Shown: positions 1-9,302 of the stretch, in pieces
How the letters are laid out: each line of letters begins with the position of its first letter
Position numbering within the stretch: position 1 is the first letter of the stretch
From: Mesostigma viride
Lineage: Eukaryota > Streptophyta > Mesostigmatophyceae > Mesostigmatales > Mesostigmataceae
Assembly: GCA_009746045.1 (NCBI GenBank)
Contig: RPFO01000188.1
Span: forward strand, 338,501 to 402,500
Length of the DNA stretch: 64,000 nt
Direction of reading: 5' to 3'
Program-made: the position numbers and the translations under genes
Notes under the pieces: model-generated
Database searches by the model: none
What the model was told of the DNA's origin: nothing
What the model saw: only the letters and a program-made list of their open reading frames with translations

Positions 1-2
1 GG

Positions 3-418
3 CCTGACATCGTGGTGCTGGACTTTGAGGGGGTGGCCGGCATCTGCTTATTGACGTTTCGGTGGCGCGGCCCTTGGCTCTTAGCCACGTGGCTGGGGCC
101 TCCCTCACGGCAGGTTACACGGCGGACCGGGCGGAGCGGGCCAAGCTCCTGGCCTACGGCGACGTCGGGCACCATCGTGTGGTGCCCTTTGTCCTGGAGG
201 AGTTTGGGGCCATGGGGCCCCTGACCTCCGCCTTCTTCAAGGAGTGTTGCCGGCTCCGGGAGGACCGGCTGGACCTGGAGGGCCAGCGGGCCCCATGGTC
301 GGCGCGGACCTGGACGTCATATTGGCGTCAGCGCCTGTCGGTGGCGCTGACTCGGGCCATGGCTGACATCATGCTCCGCCGTACGCGGGCTGATTTTGCG
401 GTGCAGCAGGGCTATTAG
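3..418 (+). pseudogene. retroelement C-terminal nuclease-like domain, frameshifted
   Basis: Two + frames join into one protein fragment. The first reads PDIVVLDFEGV; after a one-base shift near the GGGGG run at about 30-45 the second continues with HLLIDVSVARPL, then AERAKLLAYGDV and VVPFVLEEFGAMG, and stops at 418. A PD...E.G..LLIDV pattern followed by a VVPFV..EFG block resembles the restriction-endonuclease-like tail often found after the reverse transcriptase of protist and algal retroelements. The polymerase would lie left of the window. The frame break means this copy is dead. Family assignment rests on remembered pattern only. Confidence 0.4.
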
Positions 419-601
419 GTTCCTCCCGTTAGGCGTTTCCATTGGTCTTATCGTAGTATAGAGCTTTGACATGGCTCTGTATATAGGTTTATAGCTGGGC
501 GTTTGCTTTGGTTTGAGTGATTTCACTCTGCTGTAAGTAATTATATTTTTAGTATATAAACAATAGGCCAGTGCCAATTGGGCATCTCTTGCGAGCCCGC
601 C

Positions 602-1303
602 TCACGTGTTGTGCCTTGACTTGGCAAGCGCGTGTACAAGCCTCAAGTGTGTGAGCGCTGTAACATTATCCAATTTAAACAAAGCTCCGTTTCCAACCAT
701 ATTCACACATTGCTGCATTGCAACCATATCCTTCACATTGCGTTTGCTAGGAACGTTAACTCGTTGTCCTCTATGACCTGGGCCCACTTGGCCTTGTCCA
801 TCATCTTCTTCCAAATCACAGAGAGGCCTAGGCCCCCCATGTCCTCTACTAGCTGTTCTTTGAAGGTGCGGGCCTTGCGGCGTCTAACATCACTGGGCCC
901 GGCCCACGTCAGGAGGTGCCGGCCAGGCTGGGCTGGTCGCAGTCCTGCGGGGGGGCCACGTGAGGTGTCTACCTGGTTGGTGCGAGCTAGGTGCCCTACT
1001 AGCTGCAGGCGTCGCTGCTTAATGGTGCTGGTGATATATAGGGCATGCCCTGGTACAGGTCCTCATTGCGGACGTGAGCAGCATATCCTACTCTGAAAAT
1101 GGAACGCAGCATGTTGGTGACCGCGCCGTCCAGCTTGCGGGCCAGGTCGGCGGTGAGGGTCCACGTCTCGGCCCCATACGTGAGAACAGGAAGGATGAGG
1201 ACCTTGAACAGGTCCTCTTTCTCGATCTTGCCCAGGGGCTTGCGCCACAGGGCCCGGTACTGGCGTAAAGCGAGCCAGGCGAGGGAGATGCGATGGTCCA
1301 CAT
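602..1303 (-). pseudogene. LINE ORF2 C-terminal region
   Basis: Downstream of the polymerase the minus strand reads DHRISLAWLALRQYRALW, LPVLTYGAETW and, in a shifted frame, RRLQLVGHLAR followed by WKKMMDKAKWAQVI. LxxxxYGAETW and the RRL.W.GHL.R block are typical of the thumb and post-polymerase region of LINE ORF2 proteins. A shift near 1020 separates the two parts. The 3' end of the element, by similarity, is near 600; no poly-A or microsatellite tail is obvious. Confidence 0.65.
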
Positions 1304-2705
1304 CAACCTCGCAGCTGGGGAGCAGGCTGCCCAGCAGCTTGACGCGGTCCCGATACAGGGCTCGAGAGCCGTCGAGGAGATAGAGGGGCGGCGGTGAGTT
1401 CAATGGTGAGCCCAACCGCCAGGGCCTCTGTCTTCTTGCTGACCTCAAGCCCCACTGCACGGGCCTCGAGAGCCAGGCAGTCAAGCCATGTCTGCACGTG
1501 CTCAGTGTCCTCGAAGAGGGTGGTGTCGTCTGCGTAGATGATGTCTGCCAGCCGAATCTCCGTGTCCGCACCGCCATGCCAGAATTTGTTAGCAACCTGC
1601 ACTCCTGGTTCCCTGCCCACGATGCGGGCAAATCGCTTGCGCGCCTGAATCATTACGTATTCGACCACAATAATGAACAGGTAGGGCGTCGGACAGCACG
1701 CAGCCCTGCCACACACCCTTCTGTAAAGGGCATGGGGGCGTGGTCCCGTAAGAATTAAGTGCGCACCGAAGTGGTGGACCCTTCATACAGGTTGCGGATG
1801 ACAGCAATCAGGGGGCGGGGGATCCGGAACAGCTCGAGGATGTCCCAAAGCGCAGGCCAGAAAACCGAATCGAAGGCTTTGATGAAGTCCACCAGCGCCG
1901 AGGTGCAAAGGGGACTCACCAGGCTGAAGGCGTTGCAGTTCCTCCATGCACCAGTCGGCGAGTAGCGAAGAGCGCCTGTACTGTGTTGCGACCGGAACGG
2001 AAGCCGTGCTGAGTCTCGCTGAGGTGACCGTACGTCCAGGGCCGTGCGCAGGCGGTTCAGGATGAGCCGCATAAGAAGCTTGAGGGGGGCACTTTGAATG
2101 CACACCCCTCTGTAGTTGCCGGGGTCGGCAGGCGACCCCTTGTTCTTGTACAGCATCGTGCGAAAACTGTGTTGGCAGGCCGCTGGAGGTGGTTGCGACG
2201 ACAGCAGAAGGCGGTTGCAGATGTCCCGGAAGAGCAGCATAACACCTGTGTCCTCGAATTCGGCTGCAAGTTTTACAACTGCGGCAGGAATCTCGTCAGA
2301 GCCGGTGGCTGCGTCATAACGCAGGCGCTGGACCGCCTCCGTGACCTCGCGAGAGGTGAAAGGAGGCATGTCAGACGGGTCGCCAAGTGGGCCGACCAGC
2401 GGGGGGACTAGGTAGTCCGCCGCTGACCTAGGCGGGGCCGGGGGCCCAGCGGGGCCGGCCAGGGCGGCCGGGCGGGCGGCGGCGGCTGGGAGCAGGGGTG
2501 GGGGCGGCGCAGCTGTCCCCACGACCTCGGCCGTGGCCATGGCCCAGGTACGAAGCCGCTTGGCTGGGGCGCCGGGGACGTCGTGGCGGTGGGGCCGGCC
2601 GAGGCCGTCCGGGTGCCCGAGGCGCTTGTACCAGAACCAGGCCCCCTTGCCGTCGTGCTTCTGCTGGCAGCTGCGCAGGTCCTTGACCATCTCAGTGCTG
2701 AGCAT
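1303..2705 (-). pseudogene. LINE reverse transcriptase, frameshifted
   Basis: The first frame (2705-1755) contains LYKNKGSPADPGNYRG, the fingers motif of non-LTR reverse transcriptases, and LVDFIKAFDSVFW with the first catalytic Asp. After frame changes near 1755, the frame at 1716-1303 carries ADIIYADDTTLF with the YADD catalytic pair, then LEVSKKTEAL. A proline/alanine-rich linker (about 2400-2550) precedes the fingers. The catalytic residues are all present but lie in different frames, so no functional enzyme is encoded. Confidence 0.85.
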
Positions 2706-2983
2706 CTGCCTTCTCAGCCTGCTCGTAGGCGGCCCTCAGAGCTGCTTGCAGCCCAGGTTTGGCGATCGGATCTCTGTTGCGGCGGAGCATCTGCCTGGCG
2801 GCGACCACTGTCGGTGCGTGACGGTGGACAGCAAGCTGCCGACGCGGAGGCAAGGTGGGGAGGGTGCGGGCAGCCAGGCGCTACTTGGCGGCGACACCAC
2901 GGAGGATCACTGAAATATCCCCCGGCGGCGGAATGGCGTGTAACTGCTGTCGGCTGCCCCGGGCGTCGAAGACGGCCATGAAA

Positions 2984-3746
2984 TCATCCCAGGCTTTGCG
3001 ACATAGCGGCCTGCTCTGCTGCTGACATCTTGTCGGCATCCTTCAGCACAATCCGGAGCACCTTCAGATCTGGCTGAGGTGCCAGCTGTCGCGACGGTTT
3101 CACCCCAGGAAACCGCAATCTGATGCGAGCGAGCACGAGACGATGATCAGATTCCACCGTGCTGACAGAGTCTTGCAGGACGCGAGCATCGACAACTGAG
3201 GGGCGCTGAGCCCGACGTACGCAGACATAGTCAAGGCACACCACCCGATCCGACGGCCCAAAAAAGGTGGCCAGCTGCTCAGCGGGGCGTGCGAAAGAAG
3301 CATTGCATGCAACCAGCGCAGATTCTGCCAGCAGATTCGCAAATAAAGGCGTGTTACCGTTGGCTGTCGTGTTGGGTGGGGAATACTGAGCGCCCCCAGT
3401 GCCAACTGGCAGCGTGGCGTCGGTTGGCGTCGAGCAGCATAACCAGGAAGTGCCGAGCTGGGATGTTGGCCTCCTCCTCCTTGAGGGCGTCGAAGAAGGC
3501 CTCACGTTCCGCCTGAGCTCGACCCGCATGTGGTGCATATCCCACGATAACGGTTAGCGTGTGGTGTGAATGGCCCTCAGTGGCCGAAAAAGTGGCCACT
3601 AGCACACGCGGGGACCGCAGCACGATGGACTGGAGCTGCTCTGATGCTGCCGGCGAGCACAAGAGGCCCACACCACCTTGGCCCGGCGCGTCGCCGCCAC
3701 CATAGTGGAACGTCTCTTGGTGGGGGTATGTCTCCCATTCAACCAA
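2984..3746 (-). pseudogene. LINE apurinic-type endonuclease domain (EEP fold), frameshifted
   Basis: Two overlapping minus frames (3746-3354 and 3538-2984) together carry the later blocks of an exonuclease-endonuclease-phosphatase domain: VIVGYAPHAG, LLDANR (equivalent of the usual GDFN block), LDYVCVRR, and a terminal SDHRLV with the catalytic Asp-His pair. In LINEs this domain nicks target DNA to prime reverse transcription. The first block with the metal-binding Asn and Glu is not visible, so the domain is N-terminally truncated, and a frameshift lies near 3400-3440. Confidence 0.75.
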
Positions 3747-3849
3747 CGTTTCTCAGGTGTTACCCCTGGTGTTAAGGGGACGGTACTCCTCAATTGGCTA
3801 TGGGTAATAGACGTGATTCCTTGGACACTGTCCATCACTTGACTCCTCG

Positions 3850-5470
3850 ATCCGTCTCAGAGTGTACGTTCTGACAGTACTCCCTCTACTCCATCCTTTC
3901 ACCGTTCACCTATTATTCCTCCTCCTACGTTTGAGGCGCGTACTAGGGCTATTGCCCCACCCTCTGCTATTCCTCCTGGTAATGCTGGGAATCCCTCTGT
4001 GTCTATACCCTCTCAGGCTCCTTAGGTGTCAGCCCGGCCTTGTGGTGTACGTAGTCTCGCTCCTGTGGGCCCTAGTGGGTATCCTACTGCCATTCCTACA
4101 CATCCTCCTGCTTCCTGGGCATACCCTGATACGGCCTATGAGGTAGCCCAAATCCCCTCACGTGTAGCAGAGTTAGAGATTAATCAGGATTTTAGCACCC
4201 TGCCTCTCCATGATAAAAACTATGATCATTTTTCCTATTCCACAATCAGAGAAGCCTATACTGTTCCTCACACCTCTGGTCACCACCCTGACTCTGTGGT
4301 GCCCTCACGTCCTCTTCCTAAGACCTATCCTGCTCCTCATAATTGGCTACTGCCTGAGTATGTGCCTGTGGAAAAGAGTGGGCCTATGGATAAAACTGAT
4401 CCTTCTCGTGCATCTAAGCCCCCTCTCCTTCCCACCTTTGCTAGTGTGCCTAAGTTAGATACCAGTTCCACTCCTCAGTAGTTTTTCACCTTTCTTATGC
4501 TCCTCACTCAGCAGACGGCCTCTTGGGAACAATATTATAGGTGGAAACTCCCTGATGTTGTTCTTGTCCCTCATTACCTTACCACGTGTGTGGCTCCTGC
4601 CCTTGCCACCCTTGTTCAATGTGAGTCCCTCGCGTCACATGCATACCCTAACTCAGTAGCATAATTGTTTAATTAGGAGATTGGAAAATCATGTAGTGCC
4701 TCCAGACGCTGACTGGCAAGAGCGCCTTGGCTTTGGATCCCTCGAGCAAGGCAATGAAACTTATAGGGAATACCAATGGGAATTTGATGCCCAGATGGTA
4801 CGCATTCGAGACCTCTCGGGTGCGGAAGTCCGTGCTCGCTTCTTGCAAGGTCTTTATAAAACATCTTGAGTGAAGTTAAGAATTAACAGTTTTTTGCGTA
4901 TAGTTTTCGTGACCTTCCTCTGGCTGCTGTTCCTACCCATCTCATCCGTGTTGCTGATTTTATGTATGCTCATGCTCCTGTGTGTACTAGGGTCCATAAC
5001 CTTGTCCTCACTCCTGAAGAAGAAGAGGCATATATATGTAGAAGAATTAGATATTTGTGTTACAGATATATCTGCATTGGATGTGTCTCACGTCACGTGT
5101 TATCACTGTCAGGAGGTGGGCCATCTTAAGGGGGAGTGCCCCAAGTTTCTTTCTGGGCCCTCCCCCTCATCCCAATGCCCGCCCTCCGCGTACTTCTCAG
5201 TGGGCCTCTCCCCTTCGCCCACCCTCTTCTGCTCCTTAACCCTCTAGGTTAAATGCTGTACAGACAGGCTCCTTAGTGAATCCCCATTCTGATCAGGATG
5301 CCGTCCCCTCTCAATACCCTCGTGATTCTCCAGCAATGGCTTTCTCACCGGGGTTTCCTCCAGGGTTCGTTCCCTTGGATGATGTGGGGGGGGGAGGGAA
5401 AACAGTAGACCTGTCAGCAGGGGGTAGCCTGGTAAGGTCCTCAGCTAGTACCCCAAGTTCAGAATTTTTT
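3850..5470 (+). pseudogene. Ty3-like gag remnant with zinc knuckle
   Basis: The + strand encodes a Pro/Ser/Thr-rich N-terminal part (about 3860-4200, one in-frame stop at 4023), then PPLLPTFASVPKLD at about 4430, then PPDADWQERLGFGSLEQGN with REYQWEF (4690-4790), and a CCHC knuckle CYHCQEVGHLKGEC at about 5098. The same blocks in the same order occur in the better-preserved gag at 12620-14626 (PPLPTFKNVPKL, PPDAEIHERLAFGKLRQGT, CFMCFEVGHLRRDC), so this is a diverged relative. Stops and shifts at about 4480, 4665 and 4868 kill it. The right side is cut off by the dispersed repeat at 5481. Confidence 0.8.
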
Positions 5471-5480
5471 TTATTTTTTT

Positions 5481-5588
5481 TTTCTCAATGCATTCTATTA
5501 TAATATACGCCATACACCGAATAAAACCACCAGGGTACTACGAAGGAAACACTACTACACTGCCATGACCCTAGCTAATATGTGTTAA
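5481..5588 (+). repeat. dispersed repeat, inverted copy at 20288-20392
   Basis: About 105 bp ending in GCTAATATGTGTTAA are nearly identical, with small indels, to the reverse complement of 20288-20392. At this copy the sequence is interrupted at the final TTAA by the 1.5-kb element at 5589-7122; similarity to the other locus resumes after it at 7123. Confidence 0.85.
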
Positions 5589-7122
5589 TTCATAACACAC
5601 GCCGGGTGCAATTCACGAAGGACAACTGCTGCATAAATGATCGCCGACAAGCGTGTATGCTCCGACGGGCCGACATCGACCCTGGCCTACAAGACCAACG
5701 CATGTCCACAAGGTTCACACGGAGGATATAAGGACCACTACTAAAGTACGCAGCGCGGCGCGACTGCACCGAACCACCATACTGTACAATTGCCACGTCA
5801 CAAGGCCCGGTACCGGTACCGACCGGCCAAAAGGTCCTAACTACACATAAGCCTAGGAAAGTCAGCAAACTGTTCCGGAATGGCTGAGGCAACAAAGGAC
5901 CTAATTTACGTCCGTAACAACAACAAAAGTTACGCGACGTAACACCTCCCCCCCCACAAAGGGTTGCTCCTGTTGGGAAGTCCTCAGCTTCGGTCACGCA
6001 ACGTGTTAGCGAGAGTTGTGAGATCAGGCACGTGCGTCTGTGGCCCGACAACGTGGAGCGTTTCCTGGACTTGTTTTTCACCTCCGTTGCTCGTGGTGAG
6101 CTGGTCTTCTATCGGTTCCTCCTGCGCGCCCTCCTTCTGCTGTCGGCAGAGCCCTTCGTGCGCTAGTTTCAGTGTGGGTTCCTTGACTGGGCCCGTGGAC
6201 AGGTGGTCCTGACAAAGCTACGATACTACTGGGCTTTCCTCCGCATGTATCTTGATGGCGTCTGGGAGGATGTGTTCCTCCATCCATGTAGACAACCATG
6301 ACAACCCTACTGATGTTGCTCATCACCGGGCGTACATGGCGGTGCTTTTGGCCACCCGTGGTACTTTTCAGGCTACTGGTGTGTAGACAGAGGGCTCTAG
6401 GCCCGACCTGAGGGTGTTGTCCCTCCGGTATATAGAGTCGCCCTTAGCTGGGCTTGGCCAGTTGGTTGGCCGTTCTCTGTTCTCAGTGTGAACATTGTTT
6501 CCTACGCGTGTCCTGCCTAGTGCCGTCCCTCCCGGCAAGCCTCCGTGCAAGGCAGTTATTAGGGGAGCCTCACACCCGGCGTGGCGGTGCTGGTGATCCC
6601 TACACCGTTTGGGGTGTTTTTGCTTTGGGCCTTGGATGATCAGTCGATTGTGTTAGGCTTTTGTTGGGTGCGTTAGGTTAAAATTCCTACCCCTTTGGTT
6701 TCCTCCCTGTACGTAGGGAGAGGGCTCCCTACCTTTGTGGGGGGGGAGGTGTTATGTCGCGTAACTTTTGTTGTTGTTACGGAAGTAAATCAGGTCCTTT
6801 GTTGCCTCAGCCATAATTTCCGGAACAGTTTGCTGACTTTCCTAGGCTTACGTGTAGTTAGGACCTTTTGGCCGGTCGGTACCGGGCCTTGTGACGTGGC
6901 AATTGTACAGTATGGTGGTTCGAATCAGAGTATAGTGGTTCGGTGCAGTCGCGCCGCGCTGCGTACTTTAGTAGTGGTCCTTTTATCCTGCGTGTGAACC
7001 TTGTGGACGTGCGTTGGTCCTGTAGGCGAGGGTCGATGTCGGCCCGAGCATACACGCCTGTCGGCGATCATTTATGCAGCAGTTGTCCTTCGTGAATGGC
7101 ACCCGGCGTGTGTTATCATGAA
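5589..7122. mobile_element. 1.5-kb element with ~370-bp inverted LTR-like ends in a TTAA site
   Basis: Left arm 5589-5956 and right arm 6753-7122 are inverted copies; both outer ends read TTCAT(GAT)AACACACGCCGGG inward. TTAA flanks both sides (5585-5588 and 7123-7126). The locus at 20288-20392 looks like an uninterrupted relative of the target. Each arm's inner end (TGTTAYGTCGCG on the outward-reading strand) is preceded by a G-rich tract, GTGGGGGGGGAGG, exactly as the LTR at 7609-8276 is, and the arms share an internal block (GTACGCAGCGCGGCGCGACT) with that LTR. So the arms look like LTRs of a related family placed head to head. No transposase is seen. Confidence 0.7.
6018..6390 (+). pseudogene. 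unidentified reading-frame remnant inside the inverted-arm element
   Basis: In the interior of the 5589-7122 element the + strand reads VERFLDLFFTSVARGEL, then FYRFLLRALLLLSAEPFVR, a stop at about 6165, then FLDWARGQVVLTKLRYYW. It lies upstream of the right-hand polypurine tract and LTR-like arm, where the 3' coding end of an LTR element is expected. I do not recognise the family. Stops show it is not intact. Confidence 0.35.
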
Positions 7123-7141
7123 TTAAGGGGAGGCCGGGGAC

Positions 7142-7288
7142 ATGCCTAAAGGGCACTTTTCTGGAAACCATACCTATGCATGTGCTAAAAATCCAATGAT
7201 GATTGGGGACCATAAATATGATTTTAAAAAAATTTTCCAGCCACTTGGGGGGGGTACTAGCCCCCACCATACACCGGTAACGCGCTAA
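7142..7288 (+). CDS. small unknown reading frame (48 aa)
   Basis: An ATG just right of the TTAA at 7123 opens a 48-codon frame beginning MPKGHFSGNHTYACAK and ending TSPHHTPVTR. The start lies in the same GGGACATGCC context as the start of the minus-strand frame at 20279, because both follow copies of the same dispersed repeat. Coding status is uncertain; it may be chance. Confidence 0.2.
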   Translation: MPKGHFSGNHTYACAKNPMMIGDHKYDFKKIFQPLGGGTSPHHTPVTR

Positions 7289-7603
7289 AAATAGAAAAAG
7301 ACGCTATTTTAGTCACATTTTCCCTAGGACAATGGGCAAACATATTGGGACCAAATCATATATTCCCGCATAGTTCCCCCACTTTTTAGAAATTCTACCT
7401 AGTTGGGACCAAGAAATAAGCATGTTTACTCACGTTCATGGATTTCCCGCAAAACAGGTACTTTTTTAATTAAAAAAAAAATCAAATCATAAACGCATCA
7501 TATCATGCTCCACCATATATTCCCAAATATTACAGGTGGGGGGACATGCAGCCCCAAATTTTCAGGTCATTCTGACGAGCGCAGCTGTATAGTTGATGGA
7601 TTT
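7289..7603. other. AT-rich non-coding stretch
   Basis: No frame, RNA gene or repeat could be supported here. It contains several A and T runs and a short G run before the target site of the LTR element. Confidence 0.5.
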
Positions 7604-7608
7604 CCTAG
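7604..7608. repeat. target-site duplication CCTAG (left)
   Basis: CCTAG directly left of the LTR; matched by CCTAG at 18470-18474. A 5-bp duplication is usual for Ty3-like integrases. Confidence 0.85.
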
Positions 7609-8276
7609 TGTTACGTCCCAGCCCAGACACCTCTAGCCTGAGCTACGTAGCGAAAGATCTACCATGCCGGAATTAGGAAGATTCAAGGTGGCCTAATGCA
7701 GATTGCGCTTCACGACTGGGGTCGTGAGATATCTGGCACCGCGACTTGATGCCAAGCTAATTAATACACACTTATAATGGCTAGCAATACCAATTACAAA
7801 TGGATAGTTGCCCCAGGTTTAATGTGTAGGCGTATTCGCACTTATCATTCATCAAACCAAGAGGACGAGACTCTCGTCCTCGGACCAATTTCACCTAGGT
7901 CTGCCACTACGCTGGCAAGGGGCGCCGACATGGCGCCGACCTTCCAAAGCATGCAGTCCACACAAGATCCTCGGGTCGACATCGACCCTCGCCTACAGAA
8001 TCCACGCATGAGTACAATATCTCAACTAGCTATAAAGTACGCAGCGCGGCGCGACTGCACCGGCCCCTAGAAGATACACGCATACAACAACCTAGGCCCA
8101 AAATAACTGGTCCGAATCACACAAACTGTCATAGTTCCATACAAAAGTCCTGACCAAGGGACAATTCCCAAATTAAGTCCCGAAATGAGTCCCAAAGTCC
8201 TACGGACTATGACAACAAGTCAAACTACATAATTTATTCCATTGTTACGTCCGTCCAAAAGGGCCGGGACGTAACA
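7609..8276 (-). repeat. left LTR (3' LTR of the minus-strand element), 668 bp
   Basis: Begins TGTTACGTCCCAGCCC and ends GGCCGGGACGTAACA, so its ends form the short TGTTACGTC/GACGTAACA inverted repeat typical of LTRs. The only difference I noticed from the right copy is A versus C at the position just before the TTAA used by the nested element (16284). Confidence 0.9.
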
Positions 8277-8290
8277 CTCCTCCCCCCCAC
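8277..8290 (-). promoter_or_regulatory. polypurine tract
   Basis: On the minus strand GTGGGGGGGAGGAG abuts the 3' LTR. This is where plus-strand DNA synthesis is primed. The same tract borders both arms of the 5589-7122 element. Confidence 0.8.
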
Positions 8291-8353
8291 GGGGGTCGGT
8301 AGTCCCTACCGTACAAGAGATAGAAAGGAAACAAGTAAGCTACGCTACTATAA

Positions 8354-8430
8354 GAGTACTATGTCCCAACCCCGGTTCACCCGCGGGTTAGTAATACCAA
8401 TTCCTCTAGAGGTTGATACACAGGACCAAC
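8354..8430. repeat. GTACTATGTCCCA module, copy 1
   Basis: Shares GTACTATGTCCCAACCC..GGTTCACCC.CGGGTT with copies at 8661, 48987 and 55170. At the latter two it lies just beyond the 3' end of tyrosine-recombinase retrotransposons, so this may be a stray terminus. Confidence 0.55.
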
Positions 8431-8660
8431 CCTGACGTAGTAGCATGAAACAGGATGACAGGATCATTCCGCCATCCGTCATAAAACTCTCACAACCATC
8501 TCAGCGACCGCCGTTGTTGACGCGCCGATCCACTGGAACCACCTTAGGGGGCGCCACCGCGTGCCCTATCCCATCCACATAATAATGCACAGTCCATGTA
8601 ATCCCGCGCAACCAGTCCTGAGGTCCTGAGCAGCCTCAAACTTGATGAAATGTTGACCAT

Positions 8661-8745
8661 AGGGGTACTATGTCCCAGCCCTTGTGCACCAACGGGCCAG
8701 TGAAACCAGGTCCCCCCAGACTTGCCACGCAAGGGCAACTCTTTA
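8661..8745. repeat. GTACTATGTCCCA module, copy 2
   Basis: GGGGTACTATGTCCCAGCCC followed by a CACC..CGGGCCAGT block and a CACGCAAG segment; same order as the copy at 55170-55262. Confidence 0.55.
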
Positions 8746-9103
8746 TATAGCCAATCGGGACTGTCAGCAGGAGGGAATATTTTTCATGCATACAACTTGA
8801 TGATCCGGCCGACGAGGTGGCCAGTCATGTATCCCGTCCAGCCGAAACCCAGCCTTACAGCGCGACTGATGCGCGTAATCACATGACGATTAAGAAGTAC
8901 TACTAGCGTCGACGACGGTGAGGCACAGCATGCAGTGCAGGCCCATGCTCAGAAGCGAGGGCGTGCACCAGAAGAATCTGATCCATCGCCTCACTACCGA
9001 CAGCTGTACGCGTCCTCTCAAATACAGGCGCGCCGTGAGCCAACCGACCATGCAACGTGGCCGTCCTGGCCGCCGCTGGAGTGGCTGTATAGCGGGGGAA
9101 GCC

Positions 9104-9302
9104 CTAGCGTGGCCGCTAGAGTGCGCCTCCCCTGCACCTGCGAACGCATGCAGGTGCCCTCAAGGCCCTAGTGTGTCCACTAGAGTGCGCCCCGCCGTCT
9201 CTATCCAGCGCAGGAAACAGGCAAAGTCGATCAACACCGGAAACTTGGATAATATGGCACGTTAAGTGCCCAAAACTAGCAGGGCCCCAGCGTGTCCACT
9301 GG
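9104..9302. repeat. three related 16-nt hairpins with covarying stems
   Basis: CTAGCG-TGGC-CGCTAG (9104-9119), CTAGTG-TGTC-CACTAG (9168-9183) and CCAGCG-TGTC-CACTGG (9287-9302), each followed by (G)AGTGCGCC. The stem changes are mostly paired, which suggests structure rather than sequence is kept. Confidence 0.6.

Larger units (their letters stand above)
600..3838 (-). mobile_element. LINE (non-LTR retrotransposon), 5'-truncated and degenerate
   Basis: Read on the minus strand, the order is endonuclease (3746-2984), linker, reverse transcriptase (2705-1303), and a C-terminal region (1303-602). There are no LTRs. Several frame changes and stops break the coding sequence, so the copy is inactive. 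The left end of the endonuclease lacks its first catalytic block, which is consistent with the usual 5' truncation of LINEs; the break abuts the decayed gag at 3.85 kb. Which LINE clade it belongs to cannot be settled by eye. Confidence 0.8.

Noticed and set aside
7777-8070. 97-codon frame repeated identically at 15890-16183
   Set aside because: It is identical because it lies in the two LTRs; it is on the strand opposite to the element's genes and has no domain.
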